This document shows positions 62,830 through 64,000 of a stretch of 64,000 bases of DNA, piece by piece. The DNA is from Bradyrhizobium sp. NDS-1 (GTDB lineage: Bacteria; Pseudomonadota; Alphaproteobacteria; Rhizobiales; Xanthobacteraceae): assembly GCF_032918005.1 (NCBI RefSeq), contig NZ_CP136628.1:7581891-7645890 (forward strand), read 5' to 3'. Below the pieces are notes generated by a model. The model saw only the letters and a list, made by a program, of their open reading frames with translations, was not told the DNA's origin and did no database searches. The translations under genes were made by a program, and so were the position numbers. Within the stretch, counting starts at the first letter, position 1, and the number at the start of each line of letters is the position of its first letter.

Positions 62830-64000
62830 TTGCGTGTCATATTCTCGCACGCGGTCACACCGCCGTCGATGTTCGATTGGAAGGTTTGCCGCCTGCGCTA
62901 TGCTTCGTTCCGTAGTTCTACCTGCCGATGTTCTGCAACAGCGGAAACTTTCACCGCGTTGCAAAAACCCCTGCGCTGCACGCTCGAAATGAATCCGCGG
63001 GCGACGAAAGTTCTACACACCGTAGATTCACAGGAACGCACGTCGGTGGGAGTTACCCTGCGAAACGAGACTCAAAAAACGGTGTCTCGCTAATCACTTA
63101 TCGACATAGCGATCGCAAGCGTTTGAAAAATTCACCCGCGCGTCGGGCGCGTGACGAATTTGTTAAAAAAATTTGGCGGTGGCGGAGAATTGTCACATGA
63201 GGCGCGGCATTTTCGATTCTGTGCACGAATCCAAAAACTTGCTCCAAAGCCTGTGCACAAGTCGCGTGGGCGTTAACCGACGTCAAGTTTTTTTGGTGGC
63301 TCAGATGTGAATCAATTCGTTGCGAGTCTTTCCGCTTAGTGTATTCCTTAAGTCGTCAGCGGCGCCCACGATCTTCAGACCAGCGCGGTTTAGGAAACGG
63401 GGCGAGCGTGCAAATCGGCGGCGGTGTGCACGTAGGCGACGCTTCAACAAGTGATGACGGTTCACAACCCATAGCAATGTGGGAATGGTAGCTCTTTGTC
63501 TGAATGTCTCCAAGCGGGATCTTCCCGCCTCGTGCCAAGCGCATATGAGAGACATCGCGAAGCTACCCCGGCACGCAAGGCGGCGAAGTCGAGCGGACGA
63601 CCAGTACACGGGCAGGCATCCGCGCAGGAGTACGGCGCGGCTGTCGTCAAGACACGCAGGACCTTGTCGCGAGCAATCACGGCAGGACGGGGAGGTATTA
63701 TGTCTTACGGACTCAACGCGGTATTGCAGCACGTTTCCCATTCCCACGATGCCGTTCTAGATCCGTCGAACCTCCAGCCTCCCGCGTGTGACGAAGCGCC
63801 GAGTACGCGCTGACCTCGCGAACCCTCCATCTCTGACATCGCTGATCTGACGCGGCATTCCCGCCGGACGGTCGAGCCATGCCTGACGATGGACTCGCTT
63901 TGAGGTCGCGCCATTCCAAGGGCCCTGCTCAAGGGGTCCGGCAGGAACCCTGCATGGCGCTCACAACGCAACCATATCTCTCAAGAGAAGTTTTCTGACG
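62830..64000. other. rpsT-dnaA type intergenic region with GANTC cluster and DnaA-box-like sites
   Basis: 1.17 kb without a recognisable conserved gene. GANTC (CcrM methylation) sites occur at 62991, 63025, 63069, 63215, 63227, 63309 and 63324, seven in 338 bases where about one is expected, and again at 63710 and 63891. DnaA-box-like sequences are TTATCGACA (63098-63106, one mismatch to TTATCCACA) and, inverted, TGTGCACAA (63252-63260, two mismatches). An A/T-rich stretch with TTGTTAAAAAAATTTGG lies at 63160-63176. The region reads as a dnaA control region, possibly with origin-like features; this is inferred, since dnaA is not in view. Confidence 0.55.
63700..63813 (+). CDS. Possible small protein, 37 residues, upstream of expected dnaA
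   Basis: A 37-codon frame starting MSYGLNAVLQHVSHSHDAVL, with GGGGAGG four bases before the ATG, one of the strongest ribosome binding sites in the window, although the spacing is short. It is neither basic nor hydrophobic and I do not recognise it. Its position about 190 bases before the expected dnaA start suggests either a leader ORF or a chance frame in the dnaA leader. Confidence 0.35.
   Translation: MSYGLNAVLQHVSHSHDAVLDPSNLQPPACDEAPSTR

Noticed and set aside
63220..63228. TGTGCACGA as a DnaA box
   Set aside because: Three mismatches to the consensus are too many; only TTATCGACA and, weakly, TGTGCACAA are kept.

Overview
The window is a 64 kb chromosomal segment of high G+C from an alphaproteobacterium, almost certainly a Bradyrhizobium or a very close relative. 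The evidence is a RegSR (RegB/RegA-type) redox two-component pair, both types of PHB depolymerase, an HWE-family kinase, many short palindromic intergenic elements of the kind that litter Bradyrhizobium genomes, and rpsT as the last conserved gene. In Rhizobiales rpsT usually precedes dnaA, so dnaA is expected just beyond the right edge. No phage, insertion sequence or CRISPR array was found. One tRNA gene, tRNA-Arg(CCG), is present.

Layout. 0-9.5 kb: cell wall synthesis (class A PBP), an intracellular PHB depolymerase, an ABC-2 exporter and regS-regR. 9.6-16 kb: MmcB-type repair protein, two convergent GH13 enzymes (trehalose synthase-like and alpha-glucosidase), a metallo-beta-lactamase-fold hydrolase and a PHB-type esterase. 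16-21 kb: a decayed MFS transporter, a luciferase-like monooxygenase, a P450 and an SDR. 20.8-37.2 kb: signalling and uptake, with an HWE kinase, three GGDEF proteins (two with EAL domains), and a sigma-54 activator followed by a strong -24/-12 promoter, a fused CoA-transferase and a complete branched-chain-amino-acid-type ABC importer. 37.2-41.2 kb: a tRNA followed by an accessory patch (OafA-type acyltransferase, small orphan proteins, a nuclease-like protein, and a relic of the first small gene). 41.2-46 kb: tspO, dinB, small proteins, a glycosylase-like protein, a phosphoesterase and a cyclic-nucleotide-binding protein.

46-48 kb holds a three-gene set (membrane protein, winged-helix regulator, cis-prenyltransferase paralogue) in which the same palindrome, ACTTTG-N5-CAAAGT, lies on the start regions of the first and last genes. 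I regard this and the sigma-54/CoA-transferase/ABC module as the most system-like content. 48-62 kb: a secreted trypsin-like protease, a TctC-type binding protein, VOC and acyl-CoA-ligase genes, an HD-GYP protein, a molybdopterin/2Fe-2S oxidoreductase pair, two alpha/beta hydrolases, a polysaccharide export lipoprotein and msrA.

The right end (62.1-64 kb) carries rpsT with a consensus-like housekeeping promoter, a clear intrinsic terminator, and then 1.17 kb without a conserved gene. That stretch contains a marked cluster of GANTC (CcrM) sites, DnaA-box-like sequences and a 37-codon ORF with a strong ribosome binding site. Start codons were moved from the longest open frame to internal starts wherever homology or a Shine-Dalgarno sequence favoured it. 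No database search was possible, so family names rest on recognised motifs.
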